From the NCBI GenBank assembly GCA_903864505.1, contig CAIPGC010000172.1, positions 1 through 48,623 on the forward strand: 48,623 bases of DNA, read 5' to 3'. Shown here piece by piece: positions 17,517 to 25,902 of the stretch. Made by a program: the position numbers and the translations under genes. Each line of letters begins with the position of its first letter. Position 1 is the stretch's first letter. Source of the DNA: an uncultured beta proteobacterium (GTDB lineage: Bacteria > Pseudomonadota > Gammaproteobacteria > Burkholderiales > Burkholderiaceae_C). A model generated the notes under the pieces. That model ran no database searches and was not told the DNA's origin. It saw only the letters and a program-made list of their open reading frames with translations.

Positions 17517-19187
17517 ATGGACATGTCTGTCAAACACGACTTCATGGCGGAAACGCACGAAGTACAAAACCAGCCACCGGCGCTGCAGGACTACAACGTC
17601 TACGCGCAGGACGTGGCGCTGGGCGAAGCCGTTGCCCGTGAAGGCGCTGCGTGGGCCGAAGCAGACTTGCAGGCGTTTGGGGCACTGACCGGTTCGCGCG
17701 AAGTGATTGAACTGGGCTTTCAGGCCAACGAAAACAAGCCGGTGCTCTACACGCACGACAACTACGGCCACCGCATCGACGAAGTGCGCTTTCATCCGGC
17801 CTACCACCGGCTGATGCAGATCTCTTTGGAGAACGGCCTGCACTCGTCGCACTGGACGCGTCCGGGGCCGGGAGCGCAGGTGGCGCGCGCTGCCAAGTTC
17901 TACCTGCAAAGCCAGGTCGATGCGGCGCACGGTTGCCCGGTCACGATGACCTCGGCCGTCATCCCGTCCCTGCTGGAGCAGCCCGATGTGGCCGCACGCT
18001 GGACCGAAAAAATCATGGCTTGCGCGTATGACCATCGCAATGTCCCGTTTGAGCAGAAGAAAGCGGTCACCATTGGCATGGCCATGTCCGAGAAGCAGGG
18101 CGGCTCCGATGTGCGTGCCAATACCTTGCGTGCCTATCCGCTGGGCGCTGGCGGACCCGGCCAGGCGTACGAACTCGTCGGCCACAAGTACTTTGTTTCT
18201 GCGCCGATGTGCGATGCGTTTCTGGTGCTGGCGCAGGCGCCCGGCGGCCTGTCGTGCTTTCTGTTGCCGCGCTGGAAGTCTGATGGCAGCAAAAACCCGT
18301 TGCAAATCCAGCGCCTGAAAAACAAGATGGGCAACGTCGCCAACGCCTCCTGCGAAACCGAACTGCGCGGCGCCTATGCCGAGATGGTTGGCGGGGAGGG
18401 GCGTGGCGTGGCCACCATTCTCAAAATGGTCAGCATGACCCGCTTTGACTGCATGATTGGTTCGAGCTCTGGCATGCGCCAGGCCGCAGTGCAGGCGCTG
18501 CACCATTGCAACCACCGTTCTGCGTTTGGCAAGCGATTGGTGGAGCAGCCACTCATGCAAAACGTGCTGGCCGATCTGGTTATTGAAAGTGAAGCGGCGT
18601 TGGCGCTGACCATGCGCATCGGACGCGCGCTGGACCACAGCACGGAGCCCGAAAAACTGCTGGTCCGAATGGGCACAGCCGTGGGCAAGTACTGGATCTG
18701 CAAGCGCAGCCCCGCCCATGCAGTCGAAGCCATGGAATGCATTGGCGGTAGTGGTGTCATGGAAGACTGCATCATGCCGCGCCTGTTCCGTGAATCGCCG
18801 GTGAATTCGATATGGGAAGGGAGTGGCAATGTGCAGTGCCTGGACATGCTGCGCGCAATGCACCGCAACCCTGGTTCCATGGAAACCTATTTGGCTGAGG
18901 TGAAAGCGGGGCTGGGCGCAGACCACCAGCTCGACCACTATGTGACGCAACTCGATCGCGAACTGGCCGACCTCACCGACATCGAATACCGTGCCCGTGG
19001 CGTGGTGGAGCGCATGGCGCTGGCGCTGCAAGGCTCTCTGCTTGTGCGCCACGGCAACCCGGCCGTGGCCGATGCCTTCTGCGCCTCGCGTCTGGTAGGC
19101 AACCACAGTGGACTGACCTTTGGCAACCTGCCACGCGGGGTCGATTGTGCGGGCATCATCGCGCGTGCCATGCCGGTGCTGGCTTGA
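17517..19187 (+). CDS. aidB: AidB-like acyl-CoA dehydrogenase
   Basis: A 556-residue acyl-CoA dehydrogenase of the AidB subfamily, longer than ordinary members (about 380). AidB-type features are the N-terminal NVYAQDVALGEAV region, HSSHWTRPGPGAQVARAAKF, MAMSEKQGGSDVRANT, and the C-terminal region ESPVNSIWEGSGNVQCLDML. E. coli AidB binds FAD, has weak isovaleryl-CoA dehydrogenase activity and binds DNA, and is part of the Ada response. Here the gene sits in a leucine catabolic cluster, which favours a metabolic role. AAAGGAGAC precedes the ATG by about 7 bases. The basic C-terminal DNA-binding patch of E. coli AidB cannot be judged by eye. Confidence 0.92.
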   Translation: MDMSVKHDFMAETHEVQNQPPALQDYNVYAQDVALGEAVAREGAAWAEADLQAFGALTGSREVIELGFQANENKPVLYTHDNYGHRIDEVRFHPAYHRLMQISLENGLHSSHWTRPGPGAQVARAAKFYLQSQVDAAHGCPVTMTSAVIPSLLEQPDVAARWTEKIMACAYDHRNVPFEQKKAVTIGMAMSEKQGGSDVRANTLRAYPLGAGGPGQAYELVGHKYFVSAPMCDAFLVLAQAPGGLSCFLLPRWKSDGSKNPLQIQRLKNKMGNVANASCETELRGAYAEMVGGEGRGVATILKMVSMTRFDCMIGSSSGMRQAAVQALHHCNHRSAFGKRLVEQPLMQNVLADLVIESEAALALTMRIGRALDHSTEPEKLLVRMGTAVGKYWICKRSPAHAVEAMECIGGSGVMEDCIMPRLFRESPVNSIWEGSGNVQCLDMLRAMHRNPGSMETYLAEVKAGLGADHQLDHYVTQLDRELADLTDIEYRARGVVERMALALQGSLLVRHGNPAVADAFCASRLVGNHSGLTFGNLPRGVDCAGIIARAMPVLA

Positions 19188-19600
19188 TTGCCTGCACGCC
19201 TGACAGCGTTTGCCCTTGCGGGCGCGTGAATGCCAAGTCCAAAGCGTTGCACTACGGGCAGTGCTGCGGGCAGTGGCTCGAGGAAGGCTTGCCTGCACCC
19301 GATGCCCACGCCCTCATGCGCTCGCGTTACAGCGCCTATTGCTTGGAGCGAACATCCTATCTGCTGCGTACCTGGCACGCCAGTACGCGCCCGGCGGAAA
19401 TTACGTTTGTTACCAGGGTGAAGTGGTTGGGGCTGCAGGTGCGTCGGCACCGTGTGCTGGACGCAGACCATGCCGATGTGGAGTTTGTCGCCCGCCAGCG
19501 CGAGCCCGGTGGACGTGCCGTTCGACTGCATGAGCACAGCCACTTTGTGCGCGAGGATGGGCGTTGGTACTACGTGGACGGTGATTTACCTCAGCAATGA
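19184..19600 (+). CDS. YchJ family protein (UPF0225)
   Basis: A 138-residue member of the YchJ/UPF0225 family. It has the N-terminal Cys-rich SEC-C-like segment CPCGR with YGQCCGQW, then the NTF2-like part LMRSRYSAYCLERTSYLLRTWH and a C-terminal WYYVDGDL. The Cys cluster probably binds zinc; the function is unknown. The start is not certain. No ATG lies before the CPCG motif, so TTG at 19184, overlapping the aidB stop codon, is the most likely start; TTG 19145 is an alternative. Translational coupling with aidB is plausible. Confidence 0.83.
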   Translation: MIACTPDSVCPCGRVNAKSKALHYGQCCGQWLEEGLPAPDAHALMRSRYSAYCLERTSYLLRTWHASTRPAEITFVTRVKWLGLQVRRHRVLDADHADVEFVARQREPGGRAVRLHEHSHFVREDGRWYYVDGDLPQQ

Positions 19601-19607
19601 GGCTGGT

Positions 19608-19640
19608 GCGGCAATTGTCATTTGCCGCTCCGTTTGATTT
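19608..19640. terminator. Hairpin between convergent ychJ-like and PilZ genes
   Basis: A perfect 7-bp stem, GCGGCAA (19608-19614) with TTGCCGC (19622-19628), has a 7-base loop in the 40-base gap between two convergent stop codons. On the plus strand TCCGTTTGATTTT follows. The T-run is imperfect, but position and symmetry suggest a bidirectional terminator. Confidence 0.5.
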
Positions 19641-19976
19641 TCAATGCTTTTGCAACACGGCAAACAGCATCATGGGCGAAAGCAATTCAACCCCGATCAC
19701 GAAACTTGCGGCGGCATCGGGCCCGGCATCTTGTCGTTGCAAACACCACGCGACACGGCCATAGACCTCAATCTTGAGCTTCGGATCGGCATATTCGATG
19801 GCCACTGACACGGACTCCGCGACAGGGTGCTCGAGGTAAAAACTAATTCCCGAATCCGATATGTCGCGTATCTGGTCGATGCGGTAGCGCACGGTGTCTG
19901 CCCGCAGCGCAACTCGTGCGTTTGGCTGGCGCTCCAGCGGGTACCGGTCCAACTTGCGCTGATTGATTTTTGGCAT
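19641..19976 (-). CDS. PilZ domain protein
   Basis: A 111-residue stand-alone PilZ domain, a fold that usually binds cyclic-di-GMP. The ligand motifs are recognisable: an N-terminal arginine-containing stretch (RKLDRYPLERQPNARVALR) in place of RxxxR, then RDISDSGISFYLE for the (D/N)xSxxG motif. It ends with a strand rich in hydrophobics (ASFVIGVELLSPMMLF). It is convergent with the ychJ-like gene and tandem with the AraC regulator on the minus strand. The output partner is unknown, and the degenerate RxxxR leaves c-di-GMP binding uncertain. Confidence 0.83.
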   Translation of the reverse strand: MPKINQRKLDRYPLERQPNARVALRADTVRYRIDQIRDISDSGISFYLEHPVAESVSVAIEYADPKLKIEVYGRVAWCLQRQDAGPDAAASFVIGVELLSPMMLFAVLQKH

Positions 19977-20019
19977 GGTTCAGAGTCCTCGATGTGCAGC
20001 AAGGCTGGTATTTACAGGA

Positions 20020-21144
20020 TTAACCCGATTTTGCTTCAGATGCCCGCCTGCGAAATTCCGCCGGCGATTGACCGGTCCAGCCCTTGAACGCGCGGATAAA
20101 ACTTTTCTCATTGCGAAAGCCGGCGGCCTCGGCTACCTGTTTGATGGGTCGATTGGTGCGGTGCAGCAGATCGATGGCGCGGCTCTGGCGCACTTCGTCT
20201 TTGAGGCCCTGCAAGGAAGCACCTTCTTCTTTCAGTTGGCGGTGCAGAGTGCGTGGCGATACATGCAGCCATGCGGCCAGCGCCTCGGCACTGTGGGTTT
20301 GTTGCGCATGGGTGGACAGTGCCTGACGCACGCGCTGCACCAGCAAGCGGTCACGCCGGTATTGCAGCACGGTCAACGGCAGCGCGTTTTGCAGCATGTG
20401 CTGCAGCGCTTTTTCGTCGCGGCGCAGGGGCAAGGCCAGGTACTGCGCATCAAAGCGGATGCTGGCGGCTTCGCACGCAAACGTCGTGAGCCCGGAAAAG
20501 AGTACGGCATAGGCGTTTTGGTGCGGTGGTGCTGCAAACGGGAAACTCGCACCCAGCAGCGGTATGCGCGAGTCGACCAGCCAGCAGGCCAGGCCGTGGA
20601 TGTTGCGCAGCACCGAGACCAGGCAAAACTCTCGCATGGGTTCTGGCAGCCTGGGCAGCAGGGGACTCTGCTTCGTGTCCCCCGCCCGCGTTGCGGACTC
20701 CTCCTTTACCCGCGCAGAGCCCCCTGCTGCCCAGGCTGCGACAGTGGTTTGCTCAGTGATGCGGATAGTCGCCACGTCGCCCACTACGTGCAGTTGCAGG
20801 CGGATGTCGCGCGCGATCAGACCGTGGTGGCGACACCAGCGCGCCAGCGCCAGTTGCAAGGTCGGGGCGCTAATGGAAGCGCGTGCCAGCATGCCGTAGC
20901 TACCCCACGGCAGGCGCCGGCTGAACCAGCCCAAGGCTTCGTCGTCCAACTCCTGCATGGCGGTGCCTGACAGCGTCTCCATTTGCCAGGCGGTGATTCG
21001 CGCATCGGGCCTGTCCAATTGCTCTGGCGCAATCTGTGCCTGGCGCAGTGCCTGCCCCGGATCTTTGCCATACCGCTGGTACGCCGCCACAATGGCTGTT
21101 ACAAAGGCCATGGGGGTTGCCGCAATGGGGGAGTAAGACGCCAT
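20020..21144 (-). CDS. AraC-family transcriptional regulator with palindromic insert
   Basis: A 374-residue AraC/XylS regulator of the type with an N-terminal arabinose-binding-like domain (about residues 15-215) and two helix-turn-helix motifs at the C-terminus (TLHRQLKEEGASLQGLKDEV and IKQVAEAAGFRNEKSFIRAF). Residues about 136-167 (AAWAAGGSARVKEES onward) do not resemble the rest of the domain. They are encoded by a 26-bp inverted repeat with a 42-base loop, apparently an in-frame insertion. It is divergent from the methylcrotonyl-CoA carboxylase genes with 120 bases between, so it is a candidate regulator of them. The effector is unknown. Confidence 0.9.
   Translation of the reverse strand: MASYSPIAATPMAFVTAIVAAYQRYGKDPGQALRQAQIAPEQLDRPDARITAWQMETLSGTAMQELDDEALGWFSRRLPWGSYGMLARASISAPTLQLALARWCRHHGLIARDIRLQLHVVGDVATIRITEQTTVAAWAAGGSARVKEESATRAGDTKQSPLLPRLPEPMREFCLVSVLRNIHGLACWLVDSRIPLLGASFPFAAPPHQNAYAVLFSGLTTFACEAASIRFDAQYLALPLRRDEKALQHMLQNALPLTVLQYRRDRLLVQRVRQALSTHAQQTHSAEALAAWLHVSPRTLHRQLKEEGASLQGLKDEVRQSRAIDLLHRTNRPIKQVAEAAGFRNEKSFIRAFKGWTGQSPAEFRRRASEAKSG
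20646..20739. repeat. 26-bp inverted repeat inserted inside the AraC gene
   Basis: Arms 20646-20671 and 20714-20739 are reverse complements over 26 bases with one mismatch (GCAGCCTGGGCAGCAGGGG begins the left arm). They enclose a 42-base loop. The frame stays open through the element, adding about 31 residues rich in Ala, Gly, Arg, Glu and Pro to the regulator. Such palindromic units placed inside genes are known in other bacteria (for example Rickettsia palindromic elements). The link to any named family is inference. Confidence 0.85.
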
Positions 21145-21264
21145 GACCGTGAGGGTACCAAAGTTTTGCTAGTGTGGCGCGATTTGCAACCTTGGTGACG
21201 TCCCGCTGGGGGGCCATTCCGTTCAAAATGCGGTCTGCACTGCAACTTCTACCGGAACCCTGCC
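21145..21264. promoter_or_regulatory. Divergent promoter region, AraC regulator / mccB
   Basis: A 120-base gap between divergent genes must hold both promoters. On the minus strand TTGCAA is followed 17 bases later by AAACTT, a possible weak promoter for the AraC gene. I do not see a copy of the 24-bp LiuR-type palindrome here, so regulation of mccB by LiuR would have to come through read-through or a degenerate site. Confidence 0.35.
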
Positions 21265-22887
21265 ATGCCCATTCTGGAGTCCAAACTCAATCCGCGCTCT
21301 GCCGATTTCACCGCCAACGCCATAGCCATGCGCACGCTGGTGGTGGACCTTAATGTGCAGATCGACAAAGCGGCCCTTGGCGGCGGCGACGCGGCCCGTG
21401 CCAAGCACACGGCCCGTGGCAAATTGCTGCCGCGTGACCGGGTACACATGCTGCTCGACCCCGGCACCCCATTTCTTGAGCTTTCGCCCCTGGCGGCACT
21501 GGGCATGTACCCGGACCGCGATGGCACCGACAGCGCACCCTGTGCCGGTGTAATTGCCGGTATTGGCCGCGTCTGTGGCGTGGACTGCATGATCGTCTGC
21601 AACGATGCCACCGTGAAGGGCGGAACCTACTACCCGCTGACGGTGAAGAAGCATTTGCGTGCGCAGGAAGTGGCCGCGCAAAATCACCTGCCCTGCATTT
21701 ATCTGGTGGACTCGGGCGGGGCCAACTTGCCCAACCAGGACGAGGTGTTTCCCGATCGGGACCACTTTGGCCGCATCTTTTTCAACCAGGCCAACATGAG
21801 CGCCGAAGGCATTGCCCAGATTGCCGTGGTGATGGGTTCGTGCACGGCGGGTGGCGCCTACGTGCCCGCCATGAGCGACGAGACCATCATTGTCAAGAAC
21901 CAGGGCACCATCTTCCTGGGCGGGCCGCCACTGGTAAAGGCCGCTACGGGTGAGGTGGTGAGCGCCGAGGACCTGGGCGGTGGCGACGTGCATACGCGCC
22001 TCTCGGGCGTCGCCGACCATCTGGCGCAAAACGACTTGCATGCGCTCTCGCTGGCTCGTTCGGCGGTCGCCCATTTGAACAGAAAAAAGTCTCTATCCCC
22101 CGCGCTGCTTGCGCCGGCAGCTCCTAAATTTGCAGCGGAAGAGCTCTACGGCGTGATTCCTACCGATACCCGAAAGCCTTTTGATGTGCGCGAGATCATT
22201 GCCCGCATCGTCGACGGCTCGGAGTTGCACGAGTTCAAGCCGCGCTACGGGACCACCCTTGTCTGTGGCTTTGCGCACATCGAGGGCATGCCGGTGGGCA
22301 TCATCGCCAACAACGGGATTCTGTTTTCTGAGTCAGCCTTGAAAGGCGCGCATTTCATCGAACTGTGCTGCCAGCGCAAGATCCCGCTGATCTTCCTGCA
22401 GAACATCACCGGCTTTATGGTCGGGCGCAAGTACGAGAACGAGGGCATTGCACGCAATGGCGCCAAGATGGTGACGGCGGTGGCCACGGCCAATGTGCCC
22501 AAGTTCACCGTCATCATCGGCGGCAGTTTTGGTGCCGGCAACTACGGTATGTGTGGCCGAGCCTACAGCCCGCGCTTCCTGTGGATGTGGCCCAACGCGC
22601 GCATTTCGGTGATGGGTGGCGAGCAGGCCGCCAGTGTGCTGGCGACCGTGCGCCGCGACGGCATCGAAGGCAAAGGAGGGCAGTGGAGCATGGAAGAAGA
22701 GGAAGCCTTCAAAGCCCCGATCCGCAATCAGTACGAAGTACAGGGCCACCCCTACTTCGCCACCGCTCGACTCTGGGATGACGGCATCATCGACCCCGCC
22801 GATACGCGACGCGTGCTGGCGCTGGGACTTTCCGCATCGCTTAACGCGCCCATTGCCGATGTTAAGTTCGGCGTGTTCCGGATGTAA
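21265..22887 (+). CDS. liuB: Methylcrotonyl-CoA carboxylase, carboxyltransferase (beta) subunit
   Basis: The carboxyltransferase subunit moves the carboxyl group from biotin to 3-methylcrotonyl-CoA, giving 3-methylglutaconyl-CoA in leucine catabolism. It has 540 residues, the normal size for MCC beta. The N-terminal half has [24 protein letters not shown] and the C-terminal half [20 protein letters not shown] and [19 protein letters not shown], all MCC-type. About residues 273-291 ([19 protein letters not shown]) form a linker whose DNA at 22081-22137 resembles a comamonad dispersed repeat. The stop codon shares one base with an ATG in the next frame (TAATG); the likely start of the alpha subunit is 15 bases further. 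Confidence 0.96.
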   Translation: MPILESKLNPRSADFTANAIAMRTLVVDLNVQIDKAALGGGDAARAKHTARGKLLPRDRVHMLLDPGTPFLELSPLAALGMYPDRDGTDSAPCAGVIAGIGRVCGVDCMIVCNDATVKGGTYYPLTVKKHLRAQEVAAQNHLPCIYLVDSGGANLPNQDEVFPDRDHFGRIFFNQANMSAEGIAQIAVVMGSCTAGGAYVPAMSDETIIVKNQGTIFLGGPPLVKAATGEVVSAEDLGGGDVHTRLSGVADHLAQNDLHALSLARSAVAHLNRKKSLSPALLAPAAPKFAAEELYGVIPTDTRKPFDVREIIARIVDGSELHEFKPRYGTTLVCGFAHIEGMPVGIIANNGILFSESALKGAHFIELCCQRKIPLIFLQNITGFMVGRKYENEGIARNGAKMVTAVATANVPKFTVIIGGSFGAGNYGMCGRAYSPRFLWMWPNARISVMGGEQAASVLATVRRDGIEGKGGQWSMEEEEAFKAPIRNQYEVQGHPYFATARLWDDGIIDPADTRRVLALGLSASLNAPIADVKFGVFRM

Positions 22888-22901
22888 TGAGGACTACCAC
22901 C

Positions 22902-24929
22902 ATGTTTACCAAAATTCTCATTGCCAACCGTGGCGAGATCGCCTGCCGAGTCGCGGCCACCGCCGCACGCCTGGCCATCAAATCCGTAGCCGTCTACTCC
23001 GATGCCGATGCCAACGCCAAGCATGTGGCAGCATGCGACGAAGCAGTGCATATCGGTGGCAGTTCTCCCAAGGACAGCTACCTGCGCTGGGAGAAGATCA
23101 TCGCAGCGGCCAAGGTCACCGGCGCGCAGGCGATTCACCCTGGCTACGGTTTCCTGAGTGAGAACGAAGAGTTTGCAACGGCCTGTGCGGATGCCGGACT
23201 CGTGTTTATCGGCCCCCCTGCGTCGGCCATCCAGGCCATGGGCCTGAAGGCTGAGTCCAAGCAGTTAATGGAGAAGGCCGGTGTGCCGCTGGTGCCCGGT
23301 TACCACGGTGCCGACCAGGACGCAGCGCTGTTGCAGCGTGAGGCCGACCGCATCGGCTATCCGGTGCTGATCAAGGCCAGCGCTGGCGGCGGAGGCAAGG
23401 GCATGCGCGCTGTGGACAAGAGCGACGACTTTGCCGCTGCGCTGGCGAGTTGCAAGCGCGAGGCCAGCAACAGCTTTGGTGACGATGCGGTGCTGATTGA
23501 AAAATATGTGCAGCGCCCGCGCCATATCGAGATCCAGGTGTTTGGTGACACGCTGGGCAACTACGTTTATCTGTTCGAGCGCGACTGCTCGGTGCAGCGG
23601 CGCCACCAGAAGGTGCTGGAAGAAGCGCCCGCACCCGGCATGACGCAGGCCATGCGCGAGCAGATGGGTACGGCCGCCGTGGCTGCGGCGCGGGCCGTAA
23701 ATTATGTTGGCGCAGGTACCGTGGAATTTATCGTGGAGCAGAGTGCTGACGGCCACATGAGTTTCTTCTTTATGGAAATGAATACGCGGTTGCAGGTGGA
23801 GCATCCTGTCACGGAGGCAATTACCGGGTTGGACCTGGTGGAGTGGCAGTTGCGCGTGGCATCGGGTGAACCCCTGCCGCTGCGGCAAGACCAACTCAGG
23901 ATTCATGGCCACGCCATTGAGGCGCGCATCTGTTCGGAAAACCCGGACAACAACTTCCTGCCTGCTACCGGTACGCTCAACGTCTACCGGTTGCCGCGCT
24001 GCACCACCTTCGAGCGTGCGGACCGGGGTGTTCGGGTGGACTCGGGTGTGCGCGAGGGCGACACCATCAGCCCGTTCTACGACTCCATGGTGGCCAAGCT
24101 GATCGTGCATGGTGCCACGCGTGAAGAGGCATTGGCGCGCATGGACGCGGCGCTGGCGCAAACGCACATCGTGGGGCTGACCACCAATGTGCAGTTCCTG
24201 CGCCATGTGGTGACCAGTGCGTCATTTTCGCAGGCGCAACTCGACACCGGCTTGATCCCGCGCGAGTCAGCGGTGTTGTTCAAACAGGAGAAAGTGGGAT
24301 TGCCGCTGGCCGCCGCCAGTCTGGTGGCGCATCTGCTCGCGTCAGAGCAGGCATTGGCGCAGCGCTCGGACGCCAGCGGCTGGATCGACCCCTGGGCGCA
24401 GCGCGATGGTTGGCGTTCGCATGGCGGATTTACGCGCGAGTTCAAGCTGGAGTTTCACGGCGAACCGCACACCCTGGAGTTCACCCGATTGCACGATGGT
24501 GGATTGCAACTCAGGGTGGATGGTGACGCAGCAGCGTTGCGTTATGCACCCTTGGCCAACGGGGCGCTGGATGTGCGTTACGGCGATCTGAATGCGAGCG
24601 TGAATTTATACAAGAAAGGCGATCTGGCCCACGTATTCACTGCGCAGGGCGCTACTCAAATCATAGCGATTGATGCGCTGGCACATGCCGGTGAGTCACA
24701 TGCCGAGGTCGGACGATTGACCGCGCCCATGCCGGGCAAGGTAGTGTCTTTTGCGGTCAAGGCTGGCGATGCCGTCAAGAAGGGGCAACCCCTCGCTGTT
24801 ATGGATGCCATGAAGATGGAGCACACCATTGCTGCGCCGGTCGACGGTGTCGTCGCCGAACTGCTTTTTGCTCCTGGAGATCAGGTCACCGAGGGTGCAG
24901 AGTTATTGCGGATGGAATCTGCCGCTTGA
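22902..24929 (+). CDS. liuD: Methylcrotonyl-CoA carboxylase, biotin-carrying (alpha) subunit
   Basis: The biotin carboxylase/biotin carrier subunit carboxylates its own biotin with ATP and bicarbonate. It has 675 residues. Domain order: biotin carboxylase (residues 1-450) with N-terminus KILIANRGEIACRV, ATP-grasp loop KASAGGGGKGMR and catalytic MEMNTRLQVEHPVTE; a linker/BT domain; and the biotinyl domain with MDAMKMEHTIAAP, where Lys about 638 carries biotin. ATG 22902 is chosen because GAGG precedes it by about 9 bases and the N-terminus is canonical; ATG 22887 overlaps the liuB stop and would add 5 residues. It directly follows liuB with no hydratase gene between. Confidence 0.97.
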   Translation: MFTKILIANRGEIACRVAATAARLAIKSVAVYSDADANAKHVAACDEAVHIGGSSPKDSYLRWEKIIAAAKVTGAQAIHPGYGFLSENEEFATACADAGLVFIGPPASAIQAMGLKAESKQLMEKAGVPLVPGYHGADQDAALLQREADRIGYPVLIKASAGGGGKGMRAVDKSDDFAAALASCKREASNSFGDDAVLIEKYVQRPRHIEIQVFGDTLGNYVYLFERDCSVQRRHQKVLEEAPAPGMTQAMREQMGTAAVAAARAVNYVGAGTVEFIVEQSADGHMSFFFMEMNTRLQVEHPVTEAITGLDLVEWQLRVASGEPLPLRQDQLRIHGHAIEARICSENPDNNFLPATGTLNVYRLPRCTTFERADRGVRVDSGVREGDTISPFYDSMVAKLIVHGATREEALARMDAALAQTHIVGLTTNVQFLRHVVTSASFSQAQLDTGLIPRESAVLFKQEKVGLPLAAASLVAHLLASEQALAQRSDASGWIDPWAQRDGWRSHGGFTREFKLEFHGEPHTLEFTRLHDGGLQLRVDGDAAALRYAPLANGALDVRYGDLNASVNLYKKGDLAHVFTAQGATQIIAIDALAHAGESHAEVGRLTAPMPGKVVSFAVKAGDAVKKGQPLAVMDAMKMEHTIAAPVDGVVAELLFAPGDQVTEGAELLRMESAA

Positions 24930-24950
24930 AATTGCGGTAAGAATCGGGGT

Positions 24951-25871
24951 ATGCGCGTCATATATTTCAGTGCTGATCAGGATGGGGCTGCCTGGATTCC
25001 TGGCTTGCAGGCGGCGTTGCCTGGGGCGCAGATCAGCCTTTGGGAGCGCGGTGCACGCGCCGCCGATTACGCGGTAGTCTGGAAGCCGCCGCAGCAACTG
25101 TTCGACGAACAAACCCAACTGAAAGCCCTCTTCAATACCGGCGCCGGGGTCGACGCCCTGCTGAAGTTGCGCCTGCCCGACGGTGTGCCGGTGATCCGTC
25201 TGGACGATGCGGGAATGTCGGTGCAGATGGCGGAGTTTGTGTGCCATGCGGTGGTGCGTCATTTCCGCGAGTTCGCGGACTATGAATCGGACATGGAAAT
25301 GGGCAAGTGGTCATTTCGCAAGCCACGCAGCAGACTCGATTTTCCGGTGGGGGTGCTGGGTCTGGGGGTGCTGGGCGAGCGGGTGGCGAAGGCGGTGGCG
25401 CAGTTTGATTTTCCGGTAAATGGCTGGACCCGCACAAGCAAAGCATTGCCCGGTGTGCAGTGCTTTGTGGGGGACGCGCAGCTCGATGATTTTTTGGCCG
25501 CCAGTCGCATCGTGGTGTGCCTTTTGCCGCTGACACCAGAGACTGAAAATCTGCTTAACGCGCAACGTCTCGCGCGTATCCGCCCTGGCGGCTATGTCAT
25601 CAATGTGGCGCGCGGTGCGCATATCGTCGATGCCGACTTGCTGACTTGTCTTGACAGCGGCCATCTGGCTGGGGCTGCTCTGGATGTGTTTCGGGTCGAG
25701 CCGCTGCCCAAGGGTCATCCGTTCTGGCAACACCCGAAGATCACCCTGACTCCCCACACATCCGCGCGTACGCTGCGCAGCGAAAGCATTGCCCAGATCG
25801 TTGGCAAGATTGCCGCCATCGAGCGTGGAGATGCGGTGGCCGGCACGGTGGACCCGAATCGCGGATACTGA
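24951..25871 (+). CDS. ghrA: Glyoxylate/hydroxypyruvate reductase A-like 2-hydroxyacid dehydrogenase
   Basis: A 306-residue D-2-hydroxyacid dehydrogenase of the GhrA (YcdW) type, expected to reduce glyoxylate or hydroxypyruvate with NAD(P)H. The Rossmann motif is VGVLGLGVLGERVAKAV. The catalytic set is Arg in NVARGAHIVD, Glu in FRVEPLPKGHPFW and His in LTPHTSARTL. The PLPKxHPFW segment is specific to this subgroup. The gene lies 21 bases after liuD and 31 bases before the HMG-CoA lyase gene. Its link to leucine catabolism is unclear and may only reflect co-transcription. Confidence 0.93.
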   Translation: MRVIYFSADQDGAAWIPGLQAALPGAQISLWERGARAADYAVVWKPPQQLFDEQTQLKALFNTGAGVDALLKLRLPDGVPVIRLDDAGMSVQMAEFVCHAVVRHFREFADYESDMEMGKWSFRKPRSRLDFPVGVLGLGVLGERVAKAVAQFDFPVNGWTRTSKALPGVQCFVGDAQLDDFLAASRIVVCLLPLTPETENLLNAQRLARIRPGGYVINVARGAHIVDADLLTCLDSGHLAGAALDVFRVEPLPKGHPFWQHPKITLTPHTSARTLRSESIAQIVGKIAAIERGDAVAGTVDPNRGY

Positions 25872-25902
25872 GCCCCTTTTTCTGAACCCAACATAAGTCC
25901 CT

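Noticed and set aside
17004-19298. 764-codon open frame on the minus strand opposite the rhodanese and AidB-like genes
   Set aside because: It is antisense to two well-supported genes in GC-rich DNA, has no recognisable domain, and its composition (rich in His, Arg, Gln) is typical of a shadow frame.
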